64,000 nt of DNA from Streptomyces spiroverticillatus (GTDB taxonomy: Bacteria; Actinomycetota; Actinomycetes; Streptomycetales; Streptomycetaceae), in the NCBI GenBank assembly GCA_014650415.1, contig BMUX01000001.1:248001-312000 (forward strand), read 5' to 3'. The position numbers were made by a program, and so were the translations under genes. Under the pieces are notes generated by a model, which saw only the letters and a program-made list of their open reading frames with translations, made no database searches and was not told where the DNA came from. This document shows, one piece after another, positions 38,489-47,123 of this stretch; positions within the stretch are counted from its first letter, which is position 1; every line of letters begins with the position of its first letter.

Positions 38489-40906
38489 CTATCCCCATCC
38501 GCCGCCGTCGTCGCCGCCCTGGTTCTGACCCTGGTTGGCCTGGCCCTGGGTCTGTCCCTGGTGCTCGCCACCGCCGCCGGTCTGGCCCTGGTTGTCACCG
38601 TTGCCGCCGGTCTGGCCCTGGTTGTTGCCGCCCTGGTTCTGGCCCTGGTTGGTCTGACCCTGGTCCTGGCCCTGGTTGTTTCCGCCCTGGTTCTGACCCT
38701 GGTTGTCGCCGCCCTGGTTCTGGCCCTGGTTGGCCTGGCCCTGGTCCTGGCCCTGGTTGTTGTTGCCCTGGTTCTGGCCCTGGTTCTCGCCGGTCGGGGG
38801 CTTGTGCTCGTCGCCCTTGTCCGGCTCCTTGTCCTCCGGCGGCTTGGTCTCCTCCGGGGGCTTGGTCTCCTTCGGGGGCGGCGGGGGCGGCGGCTCCCAG
38901 CCGGCGCCCTCCTTGATCTCCAGGTCGAACTTGGTGTCCGAGCCGCCGTCGAGTGCGCCGAGCGTGTAGTCCGCCCAGATCCGCGCCGGGAAGCTGGAGC
39001 CGTTCATCCGGCCGCCGCCGGCGGCGCCGGTGAGGGTGGTCTGGCGGCCCTTTTCCGCCTCCTCACCGAAGATGCCGATCGCGGTGGCCAGCTCCGGGGT
39101 GTAGCCGGCGAACCAGGCGGAGCGGTTGTTCTCGGAGGTACCGGTCTTGCCCGCCGCGTTGTACTTGCCGCTGCGGACTGCCTTGCCGGTGCCTTCCTGG
39201 ACCACGTGCTCCAGTACGGAGGTCACGGTGTCGGCGGCCTGGCGGCTGATGCCCTCGCCGTCCGCGAAGCCCTTGGGCGTGATGGTGCGGTCCTTGTGCT
39301 CGGCCGTCTTGACGATGGACGGGACGACCTTCTTGCCGTGGGCGGCGAGCGAGGCGTACATCGCCGCCATGTCCATGGTGTTGGCCTTCATGGTGCCCAG
39401 GGCCATGGCGGGACTGGCGCCGAAGTCGCCGCGGTCCTTCATGCCCAGCTTGATCGCGGTGTCCTTCACGTGCTGCGCGCCGACGTCCACGATCATCTGC
39501 GCGAAGACGGAGTTCACCGACTTGTCGGTGGCCTCCTGGACGTCGATGTCGCCGTACGACTCGTCGTCCTCGTTCTGCGGTGCGTATCCGCCGCCGCCCT
39601 CGCCCACGACGGGCCGGCGGCTCTTGCCGCTGTAGATCGTGTTGGCGGTGATCTTCTCGCCGTCCTGGGTCTCCGACCCGTTCTCCAGCGCCGCCGCGAA
39701 GACGGCGGGCTTGAAGGTGGACGCGGGCTGGTAGTCGGTGCGGGTGGCGTTGCTGATCTGGTGCTTGAGGTAGTCCGCGCCGCCGTACAGGGCGACGACC
39801 GCACCCGTCTTCGGGTCGACGGAGGTCCCGCCCGCCTGGACGTTGCGGTCGACCTTCTTCTTGCTCTTGCGGTCGAGCTTGGACTCCAGCTGGCGGTCGA
39901 CCGCCTTCTCCAGCTCCCGCTGCCGCTTCTTGTCGATGTTGAGCGTGATCGTCCAGCCGCCGGCCGCCAGCTCCTCGTCGGTGAGGTGCTCGCGGACCTT
40001 CAGCTGCTGCTCGGCGGCCTCGATCAGGTAACCGGCCTGGCCCTTCATGCCCCGGTTGGGCTGGACGGGCTTGGGCATCGGGAACGTCATCTTCGCCCGG
40101 TCGGCCTGCGGGAGCTCGCCCATCTTGACCAAGTTGTCCAGGACGTAGTTCCAGCGGTCCATGACGAGCTTCTTGTTCGTCGGGGTCGCGTTGAGGACGT
40201 CGTAGCTGCTGGGCGCCTGGAGCAGGGCGGCCAGGTAGGCGCCCTCCTCGACGGTCAGCTTGGAGGCGTCCTTGCGGTAGTACGCCTGGGCGGCGGCCTG
40301 GATTCCGGCGGCGCCGCGCCCGTAGTAGCTGGTGTTGATGTACCCGAGGAGGATGACGTCCTTGTCGTACTTCTGGTCCACCTTCAGGGAGATGACCAGC
40401 TCCTTGAGCTTGCGGGTCACCGTCTGCTCGGGCGTCAGGTAGTAGTTCTTGACGTACTGCTGGGTGATGGTCGAACCACCCTGCTTGCCCTTGCCGGAGA
40501 AGGTGTTGAGCAGACCGCGGGCGGTGCCCTTGAAGTCGATGCCGTGGTCCTCGTAGAAGGACATGTTCTCGGCGGCGACGAAGGTCAGCTGGACCTTCTT
40601 CGGGATGGTGTCCAGGGAGACGTTCTCGCGGGCGTACTCGCCGCTGCCGGTGCGGGCGATGACCGTCTTGCCGTCGCTGTACTTGTAGACGTTGCTCTGC
40701 GTCCTCGCCGAGGCGTTGCCCTCGGGGATGTCGATCGCCATGTACAGGGCGACGAAGGCTCCCATTCCCAACAGGCAGAGCCCGAAGAACGTACCCAGCA
40801 CCTTCTTCCAGGTGAAGAGCCGGCGTATGCCGCTCTTCCGGGGAGCCCGCGACGCCCGGCGTGAACCGCCGGACTGCCGGGCCCTGCGCTCATCCGCTCG
40901 ACCCAT
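38489..40906 (-). CDS. Class A penicillin-binding protein (transglycosylase-transpeptidase)
   Basis: Bifunctional peptidoglycan synthase of 805 residues anchored by one N-terminal span (about 36-58) after a basic cytoplasmic tail. The GT51 domain (about 80-270) has catalytic Glu113 in AAENMSFYEDHGIDFKG, then GGSTITQQYVKN and KLKELVISLKVDQKYDKD. The transpeptidase domain (about 350-660) has STFKP (nucleophile Ser), KSVNSVFAQ (SxN) and AAGKTGTSENNRSAWFAGYTP (KTG). The C-terminal 130 residues are low complexity: a Pro/Lys/Glu stretch, then NQGQNQGG-type repeats rich in Asn, Gln and Gly. Start ATG 40906 has GGAG upstream. Confidence 0.95.
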   Translation of the reverse strand: MGRADERRARQSGGSRRASRAPRKSGIRRLFTWKKVLGTFFGLCLLGMGAFVALYMAIDIPEGNASARTQSNVYKYSDGKTVIARTGSGEYARENVSLDTIPKKVQLTFVAAENMSFYEDHGIDFKGTARGLLNTFSGKGKQGGSTITQQYVKNYYLTPEQTVTRKLKELVISLKVDQKYDKDVILLGYINTSYYGRGAAGIQAAAQAYYRKDASKLTVEEGAYLAALLQAPSSYDVLNATPTNKKLVMDRWNYVLDNLVKMGELPQADRAKMTFPMPKPVQPNRGMKGQAGYLIEAAEQQLKVREHLTDEELAAGGWTITLNIDKKRQRELEKAVDRQLESKLDRKSKKKVDRNVQAGGTSVDPKTGAVVALYGGADYLKHQISNATRTDYQPASTFKPAVFAAALENGSETQDGEKITANTIYSGKSRRPVVGEGGGGYAPQNEDDESYGDIDVQEATDKSVNSVFAQMIVDVGAQHVKDTAIKLGMKDRGDFGASPAMALGTMKANTMDMAAMYASLAAHGKKVVPSIVKTAEHKDRTITPKGFADGEGISRQAADTVTSVLEHVVQEGTGKAVRSGKYNAAGKTGTSENNRSAWFAGYTPELATAIGIFGEEAEKGRQTTLTGAAGGGRMNGSSFPARIWADYTLGALDGGSDTKFDLEIKEGAGWEPPPPPPPKETKPPEETKPPEDKEPDKGDEHKPPTGENQGQNQGNNNQGQDQGQANQGQNQGGDNQGQNQGGNNQGQDQGQTNQGQNQGGNNQGQTGGNGDNQGQTGGGGEHQGQTQGQANQGQNQGGDDGGGWG
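38500..38800. repeat. Degenerate tandem repeats encoding the NQGQ-rich PBP tail
   Basis: Many imperfect copies of a 12-18 bp unit around TGGTTCTGGCCC (plus strand), encoding NQGQNQGG and DQGQ repeats in-frame at the PBP C-terminus. Likely prone to length changes. Confidence 0.85.
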
Positions 40907-41209
40907 GGGTCAGTCGCTCCGCATCTCAGTCATCACTCGCCACACTCACCGGACATTCGCCGGATCAGCTCAGAAAGCTAACACCGCCGGATCGGACATT
41001 TAGGGGCCGATCGCACCTTTTACGGACGTGACAATCAGCACCTCCCCCTAGGGAACCGACGAACAAGCGTGCCCAAAGGTTGCCAGGTGAGGAAGAAGTT
41101 GAGGAAGTGAATCCGAATTGAGGCTTTGCCGGATCCCCGGGGCGCGTTAAAGTGATATCACTTTGCTAGACGCCCACGAGGCGCACCGAGCACAGAAACG
41201 GGGACCGCG
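40907..41209. other. Divergent promoter region between PBP and SPFH genes
   Basis: Holds the upstream regions of both genes and a 16-bp palindrome at 41149-41164. No further gene or RNA recognised. Confidence 0.6.
41149..41164. promoter_or_regulatory. Perfect 16-bp palindrome AAAGTGATATCACTTT
   Basis: Perfectly symmetrical 46 bp before the SPFH gene start. Size and symmetry suit a dimeric regulator. The last gene of this operon encodes a ribbon-helix-helix-like protein, a natural autoregulator candidate. Confidence 0.6.
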
Positions 41210-42160
41210 ATGACCACAGACACCCACCACACCGCCTCCGGCAACCCTCCCGGCGACGTACCCGACATGCCCGCCCCCCGCGTCACCGAGTTCGCGGCGC
41301 ACAGCATCAACGGCGGCCTGGCGCTGCTCCTCGGGCTGCTCGGCGTCGTCGCCGGTGCCGGGCTGACCGTGATCGGCATCGCCGCCGACGGGGTGGGCCT
41401 CAAGGTCGCCCTGATCGTCGTCGGCATCCTGCTGTTCTTCGCCTCGATCATCGCGATGGGCGGGCTGAACATGGTGGCGCCCGGCGAGGCCCGCGTGGTC
41501 CAGCTCTTCGGCCGCTACCGGGGCACCATCCGCACCGACGGCCTGCGCTACGTCAACCCGCTCACCACGCGCCACAAGATCTCCACCCGCGTCCGCAACC
41601 ACGAGACCGCGGTCCTGAAGGTCAACGACGCCTACGGCAACCCGATCGAGCTGGCCGCCGTCGTGGTGTGGAAGGTCGAGGACACCGCGCAGGCCTCCTT
41701 CGAGGTGGACAACTTCCTGGAGTTCGTCTCGACGCAGACCGAGGCGGCCGTACGGCACATCGCCATCGAGTACCCGTACGACTCCCACGAGGAGGAGGGC
41801 CTGTCGCTGCGCGGCAACGCCGACGAGATCACCGAGAAGCTGGCGATCGAGCTGCACGCCCGCGTCGAGGCGGCCGGCGTGCACATCATCGAGTCCCGCT
41901 TCACCCACCTCGCGTACGCCCCGGAGATCGCCTCCGCGATGCTCCAGCGGCAGCAGGCCGGAGCGGTGGTCGCCGCCCGGAAGCTGATCGTGGACGGCGC
42001 GGTCGGCATGGTCGAGCAGGCGCTGGCCCGGATCTCCGAGCAGGACATCGTGGAGCTGGACGAGGAACGAAAGGCGTCCATGGTGAGCAACCTCCTCGTG
42101 GTGCTCTGCGGCGACCGGGCCACCCAGCCGGTCATCAACACCGGGTCGCTCTACCAGTGA
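41210..42160 (+). CDS. SPFH/band 7 membrane protein
   Basis: Flotillin/stomatin-like protein of 316 residues thought to organise membrane domains. Two adjacent hydrophobic helices (about 36-58 and 63-85, [21 protein letters not shown]) precede the SPFH domain (about 85-280), with [43 protein letters not shown] and the [10 protein letters not shown] stretch typical of the family, and a helical end with [19 protein letters not shown]. Length and layout match a group common in actinomycetes. Its TGA overlaps the GTG of the next gene (GTGA), so both are co-translated. Confidence 0.9.
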   Translation: MTTDTHHTASGNPPGDVPDMPAPRVTEFAAHSINGGLALLLGLLGVVAGAGLTVIGIAADGVGLKVALIVVGILLFFASIIAMGGLNMVAPGEARVVQLFGRYRGTIRTDGLRYVNPLTTRHKISTRVRNHETAVLKVNDAYGNPIELAAVVVWKVEDTAQASFEVDNFLEFVSTQTEAAVRHIAIEYPYDSHEEEGLSLRGNADEITEKLAIELHARVEAAGVHIIESRFTHLAYAPEIASAMLQRQQAGAVVAARKLIVDGAVGMVEQALARISEQDIVELDEERKASMVSNLLVVLCGDRATQPVINTGSLYQ

Positions 42161-42423
42161 GCGAGGACGCCACCGAGGAGCCCGCACCCAGGGCCCGGCG
42201 CGAGGCCCGCAAGCAGGTGCTGCTGCGGCTGGACCCCAAGGTGTACGACGCCCTGGCCCGCTGGGCGGCGGACGAGCTGCGCAGCGCGAACGCGCAGATC
42301 GAGTTCCTGCTCCGGAAGTCCCTCACGGACGCGGGACGGCTGCCGAAGCACACGGGGCCGATCCCGCGCCGGGGACGCCCACCGAAGGCAAAACCGGAAG
42401 AACCAGAAGCAGACGAGAACTAG
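42157..42423 (+). CDS. Small ribbon-helix-helix-like DNA-binding protein
   Basis: Protein of 88 residues starting at GTG 42157, overlapping the SPFH stop by three bases. The segment [40 protein letters not shown] (about 18-57) reads as an Arc/CopG-type ribbon-helix-helix: beta-strand QVLLRLD, helix A, then [14 protein letters not shown] as helix B. The C-terminal third is Pro/Arg/Lys/Glu-rich with GRPPKAKP. It could bind the palindrome upstream of the SPFH gene; this link is inferred from position. A strong terminator follows. Confidence 0.72.
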   Translation: MSEDATEEPAPRARREARKQVLLRLDPKVYDALARWAADELRSANAQIEFLLRKSLTDAGRLPKHTGPIPRRGRPPKAKPEEPEADEN

Positions 42424-42463
42424 CAGGTGGGAGGCGGTTTCGACCGTCTCCCACCTGCTTTTT
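42422..42463 (+). terminator. Intrinsic terminator of the SPFH operon
   Basis: 17-bp arms (AGCAGGTGGGAGGCGGT, one G-T pair) with a TTCG tetraloop, followed by a T-run. Overlaps the TAG stop of the RHH-like gene by two bases. Confidence 0.93.
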
Positions 42464-42469
42464 CCCCAG

Positions 42470-42501
42470 CTATACACACCGCGTATACGCGGTGTGTATA
42501 G
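42470..42501. promoter_or_regulatory. 32-bp perfect palindrome and -10 box upstream of padR
   Basis: Symmetrical 32-bp element: each half is CTATACACACCGCGTA, centred on 42485/42486. Its right end forms TATAGT (42497-42502), a good -10 box eight bases before the padR ATG; no Shine-Dalgarno sequence is present, so the mRNA is probably leaderless. Very likely the operator of the PadR protein, placed to block the promoter. Confidence 0.85.
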
Positions 42502-42509
42502 TCCTCCGC

Positions 42510-43034
42510 ATGTCCATCAGCCACACCCTGCTCGGCCTCCTGGAGGCCGGCCCCCGCCACGGGTACGACCTGAAGCGCACCTTCGACGAGAAGTTCGGGC
42601 ACGACCGTCCGCTCGCCTACGGGCAGGTGTACGCGACGATGTCCCGCCTGCTGAAGAACGGCCTCGTCGAGGTCGACGGCACCGAGTCGGGCAACGGCCC
42701 CGACCGCAAGACCTACGCGATCACCGACGCCGGGATCACCGACGTCGAGCAGTGGCTCGCGAGCCCCGAGAAGCCCGAGCCGTACCTCCAGTCGACCCTC
42801 TACACCAAGGTCGTCCTGGCCCTGCTGACCGACCGCCCGGCGGGTCAGCTGCTCGACACCCAGCGCGCCGAGCACCTGCGGCTGATGCGCAACCTCACCG
42901 ACCGCAAGCGGCGCGGCGACCTCGCCGACCAGCTGATCTGCGACCACGCCCTGTTCCACCTGGAGGCCGACCTGCGCTGGCTGGAACTGACCGCCGCCCG
43001 CCTGGAGCGGCTCGCCGCGGAGGTACGCCGATGA
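42510..43034 (+). CDS. PadR family transcriptional regulator
   Basis: Repressor of 174 residues. The PadR winged helix (about 1-80) reads SISHTLLGLLEAGPRHGYDLKRTFDEKFG, then YGQVYATMSRLLKNGLVEVDG and a wing GPDRKTYAITDAG; the C-terminal half is the helical dimerisation region of Vir-type PadR proteins. It is the first gene of an operon with an ABC ATPase and an FtsX-like permease; its stop overlaps the ATPase start (ATGA). PadR proteins of this kind usually repress an exporter and respond to the exported drug or lipid. The start lies directly after the -10 box. Confidence 0.93.
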   Translation: MSISHTLLGLLEAGPRHGYDLKRTFDEKFGHDRPLAYGQVYATMSRLLKNGLVEVDGTESGNGPDRKTYAITDAGITDVEQWLASPEKPEPYLQSTLYTKVVLALLTDRPAGQLLDTQRAEHLRLMRNLTDRKRRGDLADQLICDHALFHLEADLRWLELTAARLERLAAEVRR

Positions 43035-43732
43035 CTTCCGCCGCACCCGCCGGGTCCCTCCTCACCGCCACCGGCCTGCACAAGGCCTACGGCTCCACCC
43101 CCGCCCTCGACGGCGCGTCCTTCTCCATCCACCCCGGCGAGGTCGTCGCCGTCATGGGCCCCTCCGGCTCCGGCAAGTCGACCCTGCTGCACTGCCTGGC
43201 CGGAATCGTCACCCCGGACTCCGGGCTCATCACCTACGACAACCGCAACCTCTCCGCCATGGCCGACCGCGAGCGCAGCGCCCTGCGCCGCTCCGACTTC
43301 GGCTTCGTCTTCCAGTTCGGCCAGCTCGTCCCGGAGCTGACCTGCGTGGAGAACGTCGCGCTCCCCCTGCGCCTGAACGGCGCCAAGCGCAAGGACGCCG
43401 AGCGCACCGCCCTGTCCTGGCTGGAGCGCCTGGAGGTCGACACCGTCGCCGCCCAGCGCCCCGGCGAGGTCTCCGGCGGCCAGGGCCAGCGCGTCGCCGT
43501 CGCCCGTGCCCTGGCCCCGAACCCCCGCGTGATCTTCGCCGACGAGCCGACCGGCGCCCTGGACTCCCTCAACGGCGAACGCGTCATGGAGCTCCTCACC
43601 GACGCCGCCCGCTCCACCAACGCCGCCGTCGTCCTGGTCACCCACGAGGCCCGGGTCGCCGCCTATTCCGACCGCGAGGTCGTCGTACGCGACGGCAAGT
43701 CCCGCGACCTGACCCTGGAGTTCACCGGATGA
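43031..43732 (+). CDS. ABC transporter ATP-binding protein (MacB/LolD type)
   Basis: ATPase subunit of 233 residues. Walker A GPSGSGKST (about 39-47), Q-loop FQFGQLVPELTCVENV, signature VSGGQGQRVAVARAL, Walker B VIFADEPTGAL and the switch His in LVTHEARVA are all present. The GPSGSGKST and DEPTGALD forms are typical of the exporter/lipoprotein class that pairs with FtsX-like permeases. Start ATG 43031 overlaps the padR stop and its own stop overlaps the permease start, so the three genes are translationally coupled. Confidence 0.95.
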   Translation: MTSAAPAGSLLTATGLHKAYGSTPALDGASFSIHPGEVVAVMGPSGSGKSTLLHCLAGIVTPDSGLITYDNRNLSAMADRERSALRRSDFGFVFQFGQLVPELTCVENVALPLRLNGAKRKDAERTALSWLERLEVDTVAAQRPGEVSGGQGQRVAVARALAPNPRVIFADEPTGALDSLNGERVMELLTDAARSTNAAVVLVTHEARVAAYSDREVVVRDGKSRDLTLEFTG

Positions 43733-46023
43733 GCGCGCTCGACGACCTCCGGCTGGGCGCCAGATTCGCCGTCAACGGCGGCCGCGAGGGATGGATCCGT
43801 ACGATCCTGACCGCCATCGGCGTCGGCTGCGGCGTGGCCCTCCTGCTGGTCACCTCCGCGATCCCGAACGCCCTCGCCGCCCGCGACCAGCGCGACAACG
43901 CCCGCGGCGAGTTCGTCGGCGAGCAGAGCCTCGACAAGCCGGGCCGGGACACCCTCCTCATCGGCACCGTCTGGTCCGACTACCACGATCTGTCGGTACG
44001 AGGACGAGTCCTGCGCCCCGAAGGCCCGGGGGCCCCGGTGCCGCCCGGCCTGTCCGTACTGCCCAAGCCGGGCGAACTGGCCGTCTCCCCCGCGCTGAAG
44101 GAACTCCTCGACTCTCCCGAGGGAGACCTCCTCAAGAAGCGCCTGAACGGCCCCGTCACCGCCGTCATCGGCGACCAGGGCCTGGCCGGGCCCAACGAAC
44201 TCGCCTACTACCAGGGCAGCGACACCCTCGTCCGCGACGAGGCCTCCCGCATCAACCGCTTCCAGGGCTTCCCCCAGGAAGGCCTCGACCCGATCCTGAT
44301 GCTCCTGGTCCTGGTCGCGTTCGTCGTCCTGCTGATCCCCGTCGCCGTACTCATCGCGGCAGCCGTACGTTTCGGGGGCGAACGGCGCGACCGCAGGCTC
44401 GCCGCGCTGCGGCTGGTCGGGGCCGACGGGCGCATGACCCGGTGGGTCGCGGCGGGCGAGGCGCTCGTGGGCGCCCTGTTCGGGCTGGTGGTGGGCGCCG
44501 GGCTGTTCTTCGCGGCCCGGTCCATGGCGGGGCTGATCACCCTGGAACGCATCAGCGTCTTCCCCTCCGACCTCGCCCCGGCGCCCGCGCTGGTGGTCCT
44601 GGTCTGCCTCGCGGTGCCGGCGGCTGCGGTCCTGGTGACGCTGCTGGCGATGCGCGGGGTGGTCGTGGAGCCGCTCGGCGTGGTCCGCACCGCCAAGCCG
44701 GTGCGCCGCCGGGTGTGGTGGCGGGTGCTGCTGCCCGTGGCGGGGCTGGCGCTGCTGCTGCCGCAGATCCGCAGGGGTGACGGAGGAGGTCACTTCGACC
44801 AGAACTTCGTCGTTCTGGGCACCGCGATGCTGCTGATCGGTGTCACGGTCCTCCTGCCCTGGGTCGTCGAAGCGGTCGTCACCCGCCTCGGCAAGGGACC
44901 CGTCTCCTTCCAGCTCGCCGTCCGCAGGCTCCAGTTGAGCAGCGGCACGGCGGCCCGGGCGGCCAACGGCATCGCCGTGGCCGTGGCCGGAGCGATCGCC
45001 CTCCAGATGCTGCTGAGCGGCACGGGCGAGCACTACACCCGGGACAACGGGGCCTCCGAGAGCGAGATGCAGGTGGCCGTCCACGCGGCCAGTCCCGCCG
45101 CCCCCGGGGCGGACCAACTGAGGAAGGACCTGGCCGCGATCACCGGCGTCGAGAAGACCTTCGCCTACGCCCGGACCGGCCTGGGCGACTCACCCTCCGG
45201 GGGCGAGCACTACGCCGACGTGACCGTGGCCGACTGCACCGCGCTGCGCGAGCTCGTGGAGCTGACGTCGTGCAAGGACGGGGACGTCTTCCTGGCAGCG
45301 GGCAAGGACCTGAAGGGATTCACACCGGGGCACGCGTACTTCCTCGACCCGGCCATGCCCGGTGAGCCCGAGTCGCGCCTGTCCTGGACGCTGCCGGCCG
45401 GCGCCCCGACGGTGCCGCTCAAGCCGGCGGTGGGCAGGTACCCGGTCAACGGCGTCTTCGCCACCCCCAGTGCGATGCCCGCGGCGGTCAAGCCCTCGTA
45501 CGATCACCGCTTCACACTGAAGCTGGACCTCGGGGTGCCGAACGTCGTGGAGCACGTGCGCAACACCGCCTACGCGGCCGATCCGATGGTGCAGGCCATG
45601 GGCATGACCGACGGACAGACCGACCACCGGTACGTGCAGATCCGGCGGGGAGTCCTCGCGGGCGCCGCCTGCGTACTGCTCCTCATCGGGGCGAGCCTGC
45701 TGATCTCCCAGCTGGAGCAACTGCGCGAACGCCGCAAGCTGTTGGCTGCACTGGTCGCCTTCGGCACGAAGCGCTCGACGCTGGGCTGGTCGGTGCTGTG
45801 GCAGACGGCCCTGCCGGTGGGCCTCGGGCTGCTGCTCGCGGTCGCCATCGGGTACGGGCTGGGGGCTGTGCTGCTGCTGATGACCGGATTCCGGGTCGGC
45901 GTCGACTGGCGGGCCATCGCGTCGATGTCGGGCCTGGGCGCGGGGGTCGTCCTCCTGGTCAGCCTGCTGAGCATGCCTGCCCTCTGGCGCCTGATGCGCC
46001 CCGACGGTCTCCGCACGGAATAG
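43729..46023 (+). CDS. FtsX-like ABC transporter permease
   Basis: Permease of 764 residues in two FtsX-like halves. A cytoplasmic start and first span (about 26-46) precede an outer loop, spans near 195-225, 250-275, 290-315 and 330-345, then a second unit with a span near 360-380, a second large outer domain (about 430-625) and final spans near 650-665, 695-720 and 735-755. Variable outer domains in MacB-like permeases usually contact substrate or partner. It is the last gene of the padR operon. The cargo is unknown; antibiotic or antimicrobial-peptide export is the usual guess for this class. Confidence 0.92.
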   Translation: MSALDDLRLGARFAVNGGREGWIRTILTAIGVGCGVALLLVTSAIPNALAARDQRDNARGEFVGEQSLDKPGRDTLLIGTVWSDYHDLSVRGRVLRPEGPGAPVPPGLSVLPKPGELAVSPALKELLDSPEGDLLKKRLNGPVTAVIGDQGLAGPNELAYYQGSDTLVRDEASRINRFQGFPQEGLDPILMLLVLVAFVVLLIPVAVLIAAAVRFGGERRDRRLAALRLVGADGRMTRWVAAGEALVGALFGLVVGAGLFFAARSMAGLITLERISVFPSDLAPAPALVVLVCLAVPAAAVLVTLLAMRGVVVEPLGVVRTAKPVRRRVWWRVLLPVAGLALLLPQIRRGDGGGHFDQNFVVLGTAMLLIGVTVLLPWVVEAVVTRLGKGPVSFQLAVRRLQLSSGTAARAANGIAVAVAGAIALQMLLSGTGEHYTRDNGASESEMQVAVHAASPAAPGADQLRKDLAAITGVEKTFAYARTGLGDSPSGGEHYADVTVADCTALRELVELTSCKDGDVFLAAGKDLKGFTPGHAYFLDPAMPGEPESRLSWTLPAGAPTVPLKPAVGRYPVNGVFATPSAMPAAVKPSYDHRFTLKLDLGVPNVVEHVRNTAYAADPMVQAMGMTDGQTDHRYVQIRRGVLAGAACVLLLIGASLLISQLEQLRERRKLLAALVAFGTKRSTLGWSVLWQTALPVGLGLLLAVAIGYGLGAVLLLMTGFRVGVDWRAIASMSGLGAGVVLLVSLLSMPALWRLMRPDGLRTE

Positions 46024-46046
46024 GCACCCGGCACGGAAGGGCGGCC

Positions 46047-46988
46047 CTACGCCATCCGCACCGGCAGCCCCTCCAGCGCCCCCCGCAACGCCTTCGCGAA
46101 CTCCGTGAACTCCTCCGCCCGTGCCGCCCCCGCGCGCATCGCGAGGGCGATGCGGCGGGACGGGGCCGGGTCCGCGAAGTAGCCCGTGACCAGGGCGGGG
46201 TTGCGGCCCGTCTCCACCTGGACGGCGGTGCGGGGCAGCAGGGTGACCCCGAGTCCCCCGGCCACCAGTTGGACCAGGGTGGAGAGACCGGCGGCCGTCG
46301 TCGTGACGGGGCCGCCGTCCTCCCGCCCCGCCTCCCGGCACACGTCCAGCGCCTGGTCGCGCAGGCAGTGCCCCTCGTCGAGGAGGAGCAGGTGCAGCTC
46401 GCGCAGGGCCTCGCGGGGGATGTCGTCCCGCCCGGCCAGCCAGTGCTGGTCGGGCATGACCAGGACGAAGTCCTCGTCGAACAGCGGGAGTTCGACCACC
46501 CCGGGCACCCCGAGCGGCACCGCCAGCAGCAACAGGTCCAGGCGGCCCGCCGCCAGACCGTCCACCAGTGACGACGTCTGCTCCTCGTGGACCTGCAAGT
46601 CCAGCGCGGGGTAGGCGTCGTGGACCAGCCGCAGCACCGTCGGCAGCAGGTACGGCGCGACCGTCGGGATCACCCCGAGCCGCAGCACCCCGGTGAAGGG
46701 CGCACGGACCGCCTCCGCCTCCTCCAGGAGTTCGCCGACCGCCTCCAGCACCACCCGGGCCCGTACCGCCAGCCGCTCGCCGGCCGCCGAGAGCAGCACC
46801 TTGCGGGTCGTACGCTCGACGAGCTGGACGCCGAGGGTCTCCTCCAGGGCCGAGACCGCCCCGGACAGGGCGGGCTGGCTCATCCCGAGCGCACCGGCCG
46901 CATCGCGGAAGTGCAGATGCTCGGCGACCGCCACGAAGGCCCGCAGCTGGGCCAGAGAGGGCTGCTTGCCCCTATTTACTACGGCCAC
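46047..46988 (-). CDS. oxyR: Hydrogen peroxide-sensing regulator OxyR
   Basis: LysR-type activator of 313 residues. The winged helix-turn-helix (about 10-68, SLAQLRAFVAVAEHLHFRDA, GALGMSQPALSGAVSALEE) is followed by the effector domain carrying DEGHCLRDQALDVCREAG with Cys208 and Cys217 in the spacing of the redox disulfide of E. coli OxyR, so peroxide sensing looks intact. GTG 46988 has GGAGG nine bases upstream. It is divergent from ahpCD with 135 bp between, the classic OxyR arrangement in Streptomyces. Confidence 0.95.
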   Translation of the reverse strand: MAVVNRGKQPSLAQLRAFVAVAEHLHFRDAAGALGMSQPALSGAVSALEETLGVQLVERTTRKVLLSAAGERLAVRARVVLEAVGELLEEAEAVRAPFTGVLRLGVIPTVAPYLLPTVLRLVHDAYPALDLQVHEEQTSSLVDGLAAGRLDLLLLAVPLGVPGVVELPLFDEDFVLVMPDQHWLAGRDDIPREALRELHLLLLDEGHCLRDQALDVCREAGREDGGPVTTTAAGLSTLVQLVAGGLGVTLLPRTAVQVETGRNPALVTGYFADPAPSRRIALAMRAGAARAEEFTEFAKALRGALEGLPVRMA

Positions 46989-47040
46989 TGATAGCCACCT
47001 CCGATCGGTACGAGCAAGTCTAGCTATTTCCGCTATCAAT
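46989..47040. promoter_or_regulatory. Probable OxyR-binding region between oxyR and ahpC
   Basis: Contains ATAG at 46991 and CTAT at 47024 and 47033, in the style of spaced OxyR tetranucleotide contacts; CTATCAAT (47033-47040) may include an ahpC -10 box. Exact contacts are uncertain. Confidence 0.45.
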
Positions 47041-47123
47041 GCCCCCTGTGTCACTCTGGGGATCCGTCCACCCCCACAGGAAACCCCTGAAAAGGGACTT
47101 TCCCGATGCCACAAGGAGAGCGC

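Noticed and set aside
38447..40864. Plus-strand open frame of about 805 codons with Leu/Val-rich repeats
   Set aside because: Antisense to the penicillin-binding protein; the repeats are the complement of the NQGQ coding repeats.
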